From Vibrio artabrorum (GTDB taxonomy: Bacteria > Pseudomonadota > Gammaproteobacteria > Enterobacterales > Vibrionaceae), in the NCBI RefSeq assembly GCF_024347295.1, contig NZ_AP025458.1, forward strand, positions 186,001-250,000: 64,000 bases of DNA, written 5' to 3'. Positions 9,638-18,446 of the stretch are shown here, one piece after another. Numbering within the stretch: the stretch's first letter is position 1; every line of letters starts with the position of its first letter. Below the pieces are notes generated by a model. The model was not told the DNA's origin. It worked only from the letters and a program-made list of their open reading frames with translations, and searched no databases. The position numbers were made by a program, and so were the translations under genes.

Positions 9638-10690
9638 ATCTTGAACTCTTATACGTTATAGGGCGAAAAATTATAGGATAGGAGTATAGCGAGAAAGGGT
9701 AGCAGAATACAGAGGAAGGCGTTGCGGAACTCGGCGTTATCTCTCTTTCTTTCATCCTATGACAATTGCTTCGCCTATCAGTAAGTTGGTGCTCTTAAAA
9801 TTGGCCGACAATGCAGATGCGCGCAGCGTGTATTTTCCTTCTCTATATTGCTTGGCGCAATATGGACCGTTAATGAACTCGAAAAACAAGGGGTTGTAAA
9901 ACGGATAAAGCGCGTTGATGATATATATCAGCTGCGCCTACCTCAAGTTAGATGTACAGCAAGAAGGGCATGGTATGCAAGCATGGTTGTACATCAACCC
10001 GTTCGAAGCGCGTATTAAGGCTCTAGTTCAATCCGAATCGTCGAGTTCGGATTCTAACCTGTGACCGTGTGATTATTTACAGACTAGCGCGAATTGAAGG
10101 GCGCATTGGCGAATTATTGGCTTTGCTGGTTAATCATTGCTCACAAAGGCTAATGCGCATTGAAGGCGGTAAACAACAATCAGAGTTTTGTCTCGCTGTA
10201 CCGCAAAGGCAATATTTTCATTGATATAGAAAATGTTGCCATTGCAGCGCAGTACAAGAAAACCGCTACTACATAGGATCCCAGTACCTGCAAGACGTAC
10301 GATACTGCTGGCGGTTAAATGCGTGATAACTAACTAGGCCGGGTAATATTGTTACTAGTTAATACGCCCTTGTTTTGCTAGAATTAATGCTAATTAGAAC
10401 CGTGTGAAAAAACATAAAAAGTGATTTCACCTTGCCTTTAGGAGCCAAACCTAAGGGCGGTAGCGTACCCAAATGCGAATGGATGACAAGCCTAAAGGTT
10501 GAAAAATCCGATTTGGCGGCCTATTGGGGCGGTTTTAAGAAAGTAAGCAAAATCTAGGTTTTATAAGGGATGGGCGAAAGTCGACCGTCTCAAAATGGAT
10601 GAAAAGTGTCTCAGTGCGTTTTTATTACTGAGGTCAAAAGTCACAAAAAATCACTTCTTTAATTTCACCTGTCGGTTGGAAACTTCATAA
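9638..10690. other. 1.05-kb gap: decayed coding DNA followed by the O-antigen locus leader
   Basis: No intact gene. Between about 9850 and 10330 the plus strand holds fragments that read like protein but are broken by stops and frame changes, e.g. VNELEKQGVVKRIKRVDD, then RLARIEGRIGELLALLVNH (about 10083-10140) and RLMRIEGGKQQSE, then IFIDIENVAIAAQYKK. I do not recognise the original gene. From about 10380 the sequence turns into a non-coding leader containing the ops/JUMPStart core at 10456. The wecB promoter is probably within 10350-10450. Confidence 0.6.
10456..10466 (+). promoter_or_regulatory. ops element (JUMPStart core), RfaH recruitment site
   Basis: GGCGGTAGCGT matches the ops core that pauses RNA polymerase and loads the antiterminator RfaH at LPS and capsule operons. 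It lies 225 bp upstream of wecB in an untranslated leader, the standard JUMPStart placement. The same 11-mer recurs at 50041. The match is seen directly; RfaH control is by analogy with enterobacteria. Confidence 0.75.
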
Positions 10691-11824
10691 ATGACTAAGA
10701 AAAAAATCCTTACGGTTTTCGGCACACGTCCAGAAGCCATCAAAATGGCACCTCTTGTTCATGCTTTAGCGGCCGATGAGCGCTTTGAAGCAAAGTGCTG
10801 TGTTACCGCTCAACACCGTGAAATGCTTGACCAAGTTTTAGAGTTGTTTGAAATCACGCCAGACTATGATTTGAACTTAATGAAAGTCGGTCAAACGCTC
10901 AACGAAGTCACCACGCGTATTTTGTTAGAGCTTAAACCAGTGCTAGAAGATTTTAAACCTGATGTGGTTTTAGTGCACGGTGATACAGCCACAACCTTCG
11001 CTGCAAGCCTAGCGGCTTACTATGAGCAAATCGCAGTCGGTCATGTTGAAGCTGGCCTGCGTACGGGCAACATTTACTCGCCTTGGCCAGAAGAAGGTAA
11101 CCGTCGTCTAACGGGCGCGTTGACCAAATATCACTTTGCACCAACGCCAACATCAAAAGAAAACTTGCTTAAAGAGAACTTTAATCCAGAAGATATTTCA
11201 GTAACGGGTAATACCGTCATTGATGCCTTGCTGATGGTCAAAGACAAAATTGATTCAGATAAAGATTTGAATGAAACGCTTTCTGCACAGTTCCCGTTTT
11301 TAGATGAAAACAAAAAGCTAATTTTGGTTACCGGTCATCGCCGTGAAAGTTTTGGTGGTGGGTTTGAACGTATTTGTGAGTCGCTTGCTATTACGGCAAA
11401 AACTCATCCAGAGACGCAAATTTTGTATCCGATGCACCTTAACCCAAATGTACGTGAGCCCGTTAACCGTATTCTTGCTGGCATTGATAACATTCATCTT
11501 GTTGAGCCTCAGCAATACTTACCATTTATCTACTTAATGAGCCGCGCGCACATCATTTTAACCGACTCGGGTGGCATTCAAGAAGAGGCGCCTTCATTAG
11601 GGAAACCTGTATTGGTGATGCGAGATACGACCGAGCGACCAGAAGCGGTTGAAGCCGGTACAGTTAAGTTAGTTGGAACGGATATAAATACGATTACAGC
11701 GAGCTTGCATACTCTATTAACAGATAATACTGCATATCAAGCAATGAGTTTTGCGCATAACCCCTACGGGGATGGACAAGCTTGTAAGCGTATCTTGAAT
11801 GAATTATTAAAATTGGATAAATAA
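10691..11824 (+). CDS. wecB: UDP-N-acetylglucosamine 2-epimerase (non-hydrolysing)
   Basis: 377 residues, usual WecB length. Family motifs seen are [13 protein letters not shown] at the N-terminus, [41 protein letters not shown] and [16 protein letters not shown]. It converts UDP-GlcNAc to UDP-ManNAc. A WecC-type dehydrogenase is not adjacent, so either ManNAc is used directly or the partner is elsewhere. It is the first gene after the ops leader; its sequence composition resembles the host, unlike the AT-rich genes that follow. Confidence 0.95.
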   Translation: MTKKKILTVFGTRPEAIKMAPLVHALAADERFEAKCCVTAQHREMLDQVLELFEITPDYDLNLMKVGQTLNEVTTRILLELKPVLEDFKPDVVLVHGDTATTFAASLAAYYEQIAVGHVEAGLRTGNIYSPWPEEGNRRLTGALTKYHFAPTPTSKENLLKENFNPEDISVTGNTVIDALLMVKDKIDSDKDLNETLSAQFPFLDENKKLILVTGHRRESFGGGFERICESLAITAKTHPETQILYPMHLNPNVREPVNRILAGIDNIHLVEPQQYLPFIYLMSRAHIILTDSGGIQEEAPSLGKPVLVMRDTTERPEAVEAGTVKLVGTDINTITASLHTLLTDNTAYQAMSFAHNPYGDGQACKRILNELLKLDK

Positions 11825-12466
11825 CAGAAATATCAATATTAACAGGGCTAGCGATAGCAACTTTTCAGCTTAACTAGGCGCAGTAGGGAAAAATCATCAA
11901 CGTGCCCATGTTTAAAGGCCAGGGTTCCCGCATGTTATTTTCGCAGTGTTTCTCAAATTTTCGGAGTGAAATTTCAAAAATAGGTTGAATGTGGTGATCT
12001 TATACTGTTTAGATAACCGAATGAGATTGAAAAGATGAATTCAAAGACCATTTTAACATATTGAGTGATAGTCGTCAGGAGCGAAAAATCACTTATGATT
12101 TCTTTGAAGTGATGTTTCAAGTGGTGACAGCCATGCTGTGCGGAATCAGGGCAAGATCATGAAACCCCCTTATGGAATAAGGGGTGAGGTGAAGTGATAT
12201 TTTCATGAATTAGATACTGAAGTCACAATAATCTTAATACATCCAAGATCGATTTGATGATCAGATTTAGGTGTGATCATATACTGTCTTTTAGCAGCAG
12301 ATATTTAGCCTAATGAATGGATTAAGCCTTTTTCAGTTATTCGAGACCCTCGCCAAGCTTGGAAAATAGAGCACACGCTAACCGACATTATCTTCTTAAC
12401 AATTTTGCAACTCATGCGGGAACCCTGGTGTCCGGTCTATGAGTAATCACATAAATAAAGAGTATT
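11825..12466. other. 640-bp gap between wecB and wzy holding insertion-sequence debris
   Basis: No intact gene. It contains a 510-bp segment bounded by 16-bp inverted repeats and two broken ISAs1-type transposase N-termini, listed separately. The last 38 bp before 12467 lack a strong promoter-like sequence, so wzy may depend on read-through from the ops leader or on a promoter inside the remnant. Confidence 0.6.
11919..12428 (+). mobile_element. Degenerate ISAs1-like/MITE-like element with 16-bp terminal inverted repeats
   Basis: CCAGGGTTCCCGCATG at 11919-11934 is the exact reverse complement of CATGCGGGAACCCTGG at 12413-12428. Inside, on the plus strand, are two broken transposase N-termini of ISAs1/H-repeat type: HFNILSDSRQERKIT and following residues (about 12050-12165), and FSVIRDPRQAWKIEHTL (about 12334-12385). 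No obvious target-site duplication flanks the repeats. It looks like a nested, internally deleted insertion sequence. Confidence 0.55.
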
Positions 12467-13660
12467 ATGATTTCAAGAAACATATATGAGTTTGTTGGCG
12501 GGGTTTTTATCGTCCTTTTACCATTTCAAGATGTATTCTTACAAAGTTCACCATTAGGATATTTAGGGGCAAACTTGTCTTTTATAATGACACCTTTCAT
12601 GCTTTTAATTTACCTTTTCAATAGTATTAAAGAGAGAAAATTAGGGCAATATGAATTTTCCCTAGTTTTATTTTGGTTGTTGTTTTTTTCTTGTTTAAAT
12701 TACCTTTTAATAATTATATATGACAATCAGGTAACAGGTATAACTGAAGGAATGAAATTATTCGTAATTTGCTTTTTTTCTTTATTTCCTATTGTGTACT
12801 TTTCACATCAAAAAATAGTAAATATAAATTATTTTATAATAGGCTCCTTATGTTTTGTTATTTTGGGAGTTATAATATCTGACTATTTATCCTTGGAGTT
12901 CGTAGGTATATTACATAAGCAAGAATATTGGACTTTGAGGCCTCGAGGGTTTTCTACTGAAAGTTCTTTATTAGGAGCTACAGCCGGAATTATTATAACT
13001 TTGTACTTTTCTACGGTTACGTCTAGGAGTAAGCATTTTTTTACGATAATTATATTTTTTGCTGTTTTTATTTCTGGTTCAAAGGGAGCTATTTTTTCGA
13101 TATTCTTATCATATGGATTACTTGAACTTCGAAGAATGAAACTAAATATAAATACTTTATTCGTTATCATATTAAGTGCTCTTTTTTTTGTTTTAATTGT
13201 TACACAAGCTATAAGCGCATTAATGGTTGATATTGAAAAATACACAAGTTTTTCGACTAGAACTAGTTTAGGCATAGCTTCCATAAATGCAGCAATTAAC
13301 AATCCATTTGGTTTAGGTTTTTGGGGGTATTATAGCCAAGGAAAAATTTATATATTGCAGGCATTAGAATTTACAAAAAGTAATACTAGAGAAATTGAAA
13401 CAATAGTAAGAACAGGTGTAAATTATAGCTTTAAAACTGGGCTAGCAGATGCCCTAGTCATCGGCGGCATCCCTATTGTTTTTTATTTTTTATACAAAAT
13501 AAAAAATATGTTTACGTTATGTGATAATTACTACTTAAAATTATCCATACTATTTTCTACTATATCCCTTTCTACATATGTTTCTTTCGTTGGATTGTAT
13601 GTAATTACACTACCTTTCATTTTTGCGTTACAAAAAATAAAGTTTGGTGACAATCAGTAG
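12467..13660 (+). CDS. wzy: O-antigen polymerase (Wzy-like), O-antigen ligase superfamily
   Basis: 397 residues with about ten to twelve hydrophobic segments, very AT-rich. The periplasmic loop and flanking region resemble Wzy_C proteins: ISGSKGAIFSIFLS, then SFSTRTSLGIASINAAINN and PFGLGFWGY. Wzy polymerises flipped O-units in the inner membrane. The only other candidate polymerase/ligase in the window is the one at the left edge, which fits a Wzy plus WaaL pair. The assignment rests on topology, motif style and neighbours because these proteins diverge quickly. Confidence 0.72.
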   Translation: MISRNIYEFVGGVFIVLLPFQDVFLQSSPLGYLGANLSFIMTPFMLLIYLFNSIKERKLGQYEFSLVLFWLLFFSCLNYLLIIIYDNQVTGITEGMKLFVICFFSLFPIVYFSHQKIVNINYFIIGSLCFVILGVIISDYLSLEFVGILHKQEYWTLRPRGFSTESSLLGATAGIIITLYFSTVTSRSKHFFTIIIFFAVFISGSKGAIFSIFLSYGLLELRRMKLNINTLFVIILSALFFVLIVTQAISALMVDIEKYTSFSTRTSLGIASINAAINNPFGLGFWGYYSQGKIYILQALEFTKSNTREIETIVRTGVNYSFKTGLADALVIGGIPIVFYFLYKIKNMFTLCDNYYLKLSILFSTISLSTYVSFVGLYVITLPFIFALQKIKFGDNQ

Positions 13661-13689
13661 TGTTGAGTTTTATTTTCCAAGGAGCATAA

Positions 13690-14433
13690 ATGAAGTCCTT
13701 TTTTAAGAAAAAATTACATAAGATTTATAATAAAACAAAGTACATAAATCTATACAAGTTTATGTATACATCTCTTCAAGAACACCCTGAAGAAATTAAT
13801 TGCGAAAAATTTTTGGTCATATCCCCTCATCCAGATGATGAAACGATTGGTTGTGGAGGGTTGCTAACCAAATTTCATACATTTGGTAGTGTGATTAGTG
13901 TAACAAGTGGTGACTACGGAATTCCCAATGAGGATGCGACAAATACTATAAAAATACGGGAAAAAGAACTAGATAACGCACTTAACTTCCTAGATGTTAG
14001 TTATAATATTAAGTTACGAGTAGAAGATGGTAGTTTAAAGAATATATCCGGATACTTAGACAATATTAACTTTGACAACATGAAACTAATATTTATCCCA
14101 AGTGTTTTCGAGCACCATCCTGACCATAAAGCAATTGCATGGGAAATAGTCCGTTTAATAAGTAAAGGAAAGCTATCAAAAAAAATAAAAATTTTGATGT
14201 ATGAAGTTTGGACTCCTCTTCCTAGTTTTAATAAGTTTATCGATATAACTAAAGAGATTGAAATGAAGTTAGAAGCACTTCAACTATTTGAATCACAAGT
14301 ATCAATAGTCCCTTATCATAAAAAAGTAAAGCTGCTTAATGAATTTCGAGGTCTTGAGGTTGGTTGCGAATCAGCTGAGGTGTATCTTGAAATATCGTAT
14401 AGTGAACTTAGAGATATTCTCAATGCAAAATAA
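13690..14433 (+). CDS. PIG-L family deacetylase
   Basis: 247 residues. The zinc-binding PHPDDE motif is at residues 46-51 (VISPHPDDETIGCGG) and the third-ligand HPDH motif follows in FEHHPDHKAIA, both diagnostic of the PIG-L/LmbE fold. Members remove N-acetyl groups from sugar conjugates. A short basic N-terminus precedes the domain with no signal peptide, so it should be cytoplasmic. It overlaps the next gene by 11 bp, implying translational coupling. Its substrate here could be an amino sugar of the O-unit (inference). Confidence 0.85.
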   Translation: MKSFFKKKLHKIYNKTKYINLYKFMYTSLQEHPEEINCEKFLVISPHPDDETIGCGGLLTKFHTFGSVISVTSGDYGIPNEDATNTIKIREKELDNALNFLDVSYNIKLRVEDGSLKNISGYLDNINFDNMKLIFIPSVFEHHPDHKAIAWEIVRLISKGKLSKKIKILMYEVWTPLPSFNKFIDITKEIEMKLEALQLFESQVSIVPYHKKVKLLNEFRGLEVGCESAEVYLEISYSELRDILNAK

Positions 14434-16141
14434 TGATCTTGAACTATTAGTATTCGATAATCCCATTAAAGCTACAGCTAGGTGTAGGAAGAAGAAAATA
14501 GTAAAAACAGAAAGCGGAAAAATTATAGTTGAAAAGGCTGAGAATAATACTCAGCTTTTTTATTTAGAAAGAAACTGTGTTTTTGAAAGAAAATTTGCTG
14601 CATTAGAATTTATTGAAATCAATACATATAACTCTATCGAAAAAATTAAAAAAAATAAATATGTGACTTACAAATTTTTTGAGAATATAGAGGAAGTGAA
14701 ATTTGAACAAGCTAGGTTTTATGCGGACAGACTTGCTAGTATTACTAAAAGCGAGTTAAACAAAGAATATTCACTCGAATGTTTGCTAAGCTCTTGGCCG
14801 GATAGATATAGAAATATAATTAAACTAACGGATGAATATCAGAAATATAAAGAAGAATTATATTTAGGTAATTATAAAAAATGTGTTCTAGAGCATGGAG
14901 ATTTTACTAAAAATAATATAGTAAAATTCAATGGTACTATTTATTTAATTGATTTCGAGTTCTCTAGGGAACATCAACCCAATGGATTTGACTTACTGGA
15001 TCTGTATCGAACGTATGGGAAAAAAGGTGAAATCAATATTGATAACTACAAACTGAACTCATTAAAGTATGATCTTGTAACAAGAGCTAACACTATAGTT
15101 GATAGTGATGAAAGTATTATTAGTGTTGGTGTGTTCTCCAGCGATTTAAAATATGCGTGGGAGAAACTAATTCCGTCATCTCTAGAAAAAGTATCTTACA
15201 ATGGAACATTCACTTGGTGCAGTAAGTGGATTAAATATTTTGGAAATGAATATCAACCCAATATTGTGTTGAGTTTTAAGAATGGTAATCTCCTATCTAT
15301 AACTCCATTGTATGTATATAAAAACAATCTGAGAGTAATAGGAACATATCCAGATCTTTATGATCAATGTTCTTTTATCTACTCTGATGAAAAATGCTTT
15401 AAAGATGCAATTGAATATATCTATAGCCTAAATTTTTCAATAGAAATAAAACACACAAATACATCGCTTAAAAGTTATGCAATCATTTATTCATTTTTGT
15501 ATAGTAGTAATATTACATATAAATCTTTTATTTCTGATGTGATTCCTTTAATTAATAAAAGCACTTTTAAATTAAAGAAGAAACAAAGAGATGATAAGAA
15601 GAGAAATATAAATAACCTTAAGTTAAGAGAAAATCTGGACTCTAAATTTGAGTATCAAGATATAAGTGATAATGTTATAGAAGAATTAGTTGAATTACAT
15701 AAATCACGTTGGAATGGAGGTCCTTTTGATGATATACCGAAACTAAAGCAATTCTTAATTGACATCTCAAAAAGTGATTTATCAATAATATCAACGCTTT
15801 ACTTCGGTAGTAAAAAAACAGCGATACATTTTGCTTACGTAAATACTGACGGCTCGATAACATCTGCGATACCATCGTATTCTACGCATTATTCAAGTTA
15901 CTCTCCAGGAAAAATCTTAATCCAATCTTTAATTGAAAAAAGTATAGAAGACGAGGTTTCTATTGATTTTGGTAGAGGTGCAGAAGTATATAAATCTTGG
16001 TTTGCTAATGATAGTCAAACTTTAGCAAATATAAATATATACCAATGCAATTCATTACAAAAAATAAGAGAGAAATTTAATTTTAAAATGGAGATTATAA
16101 TTGAAAAACTGTATGCAAATTTACGTACCATTATTAGGTAA
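14423..16141 (+). CDS. Fusion protein: APH-like phosphotransferase domain plus C-terminal GNAT (BioF2/Acetyltransf_6-like) domain
   Basis: 572 residues from the ATG at 14423; an upstream in-frame ATG at 14339 lies deep inside the deacetylase gene and is unlikely. Residues 1-220 resemble aminoglycoside/choline-type kinases: HGDFTKNN supplies H158, D160 and N165 of the catalytic loop and LIDFE supplies D177. Residues 250-570 resemble FemAB/GNAT acyltransferases used in exopolysaccharide loci (SRWNGGPFDD, then IDFGRGAEVYKSWFAND). Coding is strongly AT-rich. A sugar or alcohol kinase fused to an acyltransferase would modify an O-unit residue, but the substrate is unknown. Confidence 0.7.
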   Translation: MQNNDLELLVFDNPIKATARCRKKKIVKTESGKIIVEKAENNTQLFYLERNCVFERKFAALEFIEINTYNSIEKIKKNKYVTYKFFENIEEVKFEQARFYADRLASITKSELNKEYSLECLLSSWPDRYRNIIKLTDEYQKYKEELYLGNYKKCVLEHGDFTKNNIVKFNGTIYLIDFEFSREHQPNGFDLLDLYRTYGKKGEINIDNYKLNSLKYDLVTRANTIVDSDESIISVGVFSSDLKYAWEKLIPSSLEKVSYNGTFTWCSKWIKYFGNEYQPNIVLSFKNGNLLSITPLYVYKNNLRVIGTYPDLYDQCSFIYSDEKCFKDAIEYIYSLNFSIEIKHTNTSLKSYAIIYSFLYSSNITYKSFISDVIPLINKSTFKLKKKQRDDKKRNINNLKLRENLDSKFEYQDISDNVIEELVELHKSRWNGGPFDDIPKLKQFLIDISKSDLSIISTLYFGSKKTAIHFAYVNTDGSITSAIPSYSTHYSSYSPGKILIQSLIEKSIEDEVSIDFGRGAEVYKSWFANDSQTLANINIYQCNSLQKIREKFNFKMEIIIEKLYANLRTIIR

Positions 16142-17084
16142 TATTATCATTACAATTAATGATAAAAATCTATATGAGTTTTCTAAGAGACAGTTTTATG
16201 CTTACTTAAAAAGTGAAGAATATACTGATAATGAAGGTAATGATATTAGTTTTTCTTTTAATTTAGACTCCAAGTATAAACAATACTTTTTATCAGAAGA
16301 AGATATAAGCTTCTCTAAGAATTCTAATTATAAGGATAACGTTTTTACAATTGTAAAAAAATACAGAGCAAAAAATAAGAAGTTCCAATTTTATTTTGAT
16401 AAAGATAAATACATTTGTAATGTAAATGTAAGTTCGGTCAAAGCTTTTGAGTATGTTAAATTTAGAGCCAAAGGGTATTCTTATCTCCATAATAGGTTTT
16501 ATGAAGAAGTATTAAGTCCTATTATTGCAACTTATTCTATCCATAGTGATTTCTTTTTGACTCATTCAGCTCTTATTACGAAAGACAATCGAAATATTAT
16601 GCTGTATGGATTAGATGGTGTAGGGAAAAGTACGATTGTAGAACATTTGGTTGAACTTGGATGGAACGTTGAAGCTGACAATTTAGTCTTGTTCAATGGA
16701 GAAATGGGTATAGGACTTAACTTACCTATTAGAGTTTCCCGAAATTGTTCAGTCTCCAAAAATATGCATGTTATTTTCATGGATGAAAAAATCAAAGAGT
16801 TAGGTACTATAAAAGCAAACAACGAACAACAGATAGTCACTGAAATGTATCAGTTGGTAATGTCTGATAAAATAATTAACCGAAAAATCAACAATTGCTG
16901 TTTAGATGTTCTAATTATTTCTAATGGAGCTCCAGAGGTTAATATGATGAACTCTTTTATATCTGATTTTCGACTTTTTTCAGGTTCTAGTTCTAGTTCT
17001 AAAATAAACCATAATATAAAACAACATCTTCTGTGTAATATTAAAAATAATATAGAAGTAACGATGAAGGAGCTTGTAAAGTAA
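16101..17084 (+). CDS. HPr kinase-like P-loop ATPase
   Basis: 327 residues from a TTG start at 16101, which has a GGAG seven bases upstream; an ATG at 16113 is the alternative. The central Walker A is GLDGVGKST (residues 170-178), followed by a Walker-B-like segment EADNLVLF, as in HprK/P-related proteins. The N-terminal 150 residues are not recognised. It overlaps both neighbours (40 bp with the fusion gene, 1 bp with the RtcB-like gene), so all three are translated as a unit. HPr-kinase-like proteins occur in some exopolysaccharide and peptide-modification clusters; the phosphoacceptor here is unknown. Confidence 0.7.
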   Translation: MKNCMQIYVPLLGNIIITINDKNLYEFSKRQFYAYLKSEEYTDNEGNDISFSFNLDSKYKQYFLSEEDISFSKNSNYKDNVFTIVKKYRAKNKKFQFYFDKDKYICNVNVSSVKAFEYVKFRAKGYSYLHNRFYEEVLSPIIATYSIHSDFFLTHSALITKDNRNIMLYGLDGVGKSTIVEHLVELGWNVEADNLVLFNGEMGIGLNLPIRVSRNCSVSKNMHVIFMDEKIKELGTIKANNEQQIVTEMYQLVMSDKIINRKINNCCLDVLIISNGAPEVNMMNSFISDFRLFSGSSSSSKINHNIKQHLLCNIKNNIEVTMKELVK

Positions 17085-18442
17085 TGAAGTATTTTTTGAA
17101 TGAAAAATTAATCCCTGATGATGGAAGCAAAAAAGTACTGAGTGATTTGGAACGAAAAGTTAAAAAGGAAAATATAGAGATAAGTGTTTTTCCAGATATT
17201 CACTATAAGAAAGGATCGAGTGTTACAAATGGTTTATTGACTAAGAGTAAAAATAGAATATTAACCTCTATGCTCGGCGTTACTAATTGTGGATTTACTT
17301 TTGGAAAAATCGAATCAAGTGAATTGGACGATCAAGCGATCTTAAGCATGTCCAAAAGTTATTCTAAAAAACTTGAAAGTTATTCAAAGAAAATAAAATT
17401 TTCTAAGGAAGATATTTCGAACATGTTTGTCGAATATGCTTTAAAGGAATTAGATAAAGACCCTAGTTTAAAGGATGTTTTTGGTTTGCAAACTAAAGAG
17501 GATATTGAAATTGAGTTCAATAGGTTGATCCCTAAAAAAATAATAAAAGCAGCTCAAGTTAGTCTTGGTACTTTAGGAGGCGGTAACCACTTTTTTGAAA
17601 TTCAGAAAGCTCAAGAAGTCTACCAAAAAGATTCGCGTTTGAATACTGGAGATTATGTTTATATTCTTCACTCGGACTCGATAGCTGTTGGGAATTTAAT
17701 CCAAATATATTATTCAAATTTAAATGAGTTATGGTACTTAAAGGGTCTTAAAAGGCTTATATCGCTTTCTGTCTATAGAATGAGACAATTGAGTTACTTC
17801 GGGTTTAAAACAAAAACATTGTTCTCAGACTTTAAAAATACTACTAAGTTGATTTATGGGAAAGATCCCCATCGCTGTATTTCTTCTGAATCTATTGTCG
17901 GACAAAACTTACTCAAGTCCTATTTTTTTGCCTCTATATTTGGTGAAATGAATCGAGATATGATTGTCTCTGAGTTTTTTAACTCTGCACGATCTTCAAA
18001 TGGTAAAATATCTGACCTTAGATTTGGAAGTCATAGCCATGATTCTATTTCGGTAGAAATTTACGATGGTCAAAGTTTTATTGTGCAACGTAATGGTGTG
18101 CAGCACCTAAAAGATTCCAGCCTGTTTGCTTTACCCGGCGCGTTAGGTACCGAGTCTTATATTATGGCTAACCCTCATAATTATTCAGCTTACAGATCTT
18201 CTAACCATGGCGTTGGTAGAATAATGGATAAACATGTAGCAAAAGGTGCATTTAGTGAGAGCGCTACGATTGAAAAGTTGAATAGAACAGGTATCAAGAT
18301 TTTTAAAGTGGGTAGTGGTAGTATTTCTGAGCAAGATCCTGATGCTTTTAAGGATGTTGAGCAGGTTGTTAAAGAGATGGAGCATCAAAGCTTGGGTAAT
18401 AGGTTTGCAAGACTATTTCCAATATGTTCATTAAAGGGTTAG
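17084..18442 (+). CDS. RtcB-like protein (tRNA-splicing RNA ligase homologue) inside the polysaccharide locus
   Basis: 452 residues. RtcB landmarks appear in order: FPDIHYKKGS (His40), NCGF (Cys69, in place of the usual DIGCG), LGTLGGGNHFFE (His169), LHSDS (His196, usually HSGSR), GSHSHD (His317/His319), VQRNGVQ and NHGVGRIMDK (His375, the position guanylated in RtcB). The metal-binding histidines and cysteine are thus kept, but the Asp of DIGCG seems missing and the HSGSR loop is altered. Canonical RtcB joins 3'-phosphate or 2',3'-cyclic phosphate RNA to 5'-OH RNA. Its place between an HprK-like gene and wzx, with one-base overlap, is very unusual. Confidence 0.8.
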   Translation: MKYFLNEKLIPDDGSKKVLSDLERKVKKENIEISVFPDIHYKKGSSVTNGLLTKSKNRILTSMLGVTNCGFTFGKIESSELDDQAILSMSKSYSKKLESYSKKIKFSKEDISNMFVEYALKELDKDPSLKDVFGLQTKEDIEIEFNRLIPKKIIKAAQVSLGTLGGGNHFFEIQKAQEVYQKDSRLNTGDYVYILHSDSIAVGNLIQIYYSNLNELWYLKGLKRLISLSVYRMRQLSYFGFKTKTLFSDFKNTTKLIYGKDPHRCISSESIVGQNLLKSYFFASIFGEMNRDMIVSEFFNSARSSNGKISDLRFGSHSHDSISVEIYDGQSFIVQRNGVQHLKDSSLFALPGALGTESYIMANPHNYSAYRSSNHGVGRIMDKHVAKGAFSESATIEKLNRTGIKIFKVGSGSISEQDPDAFKDVEQVVKEMEHQSLGNRFARLFPICSLKG

Positions 18443-18446
18443 CAAA

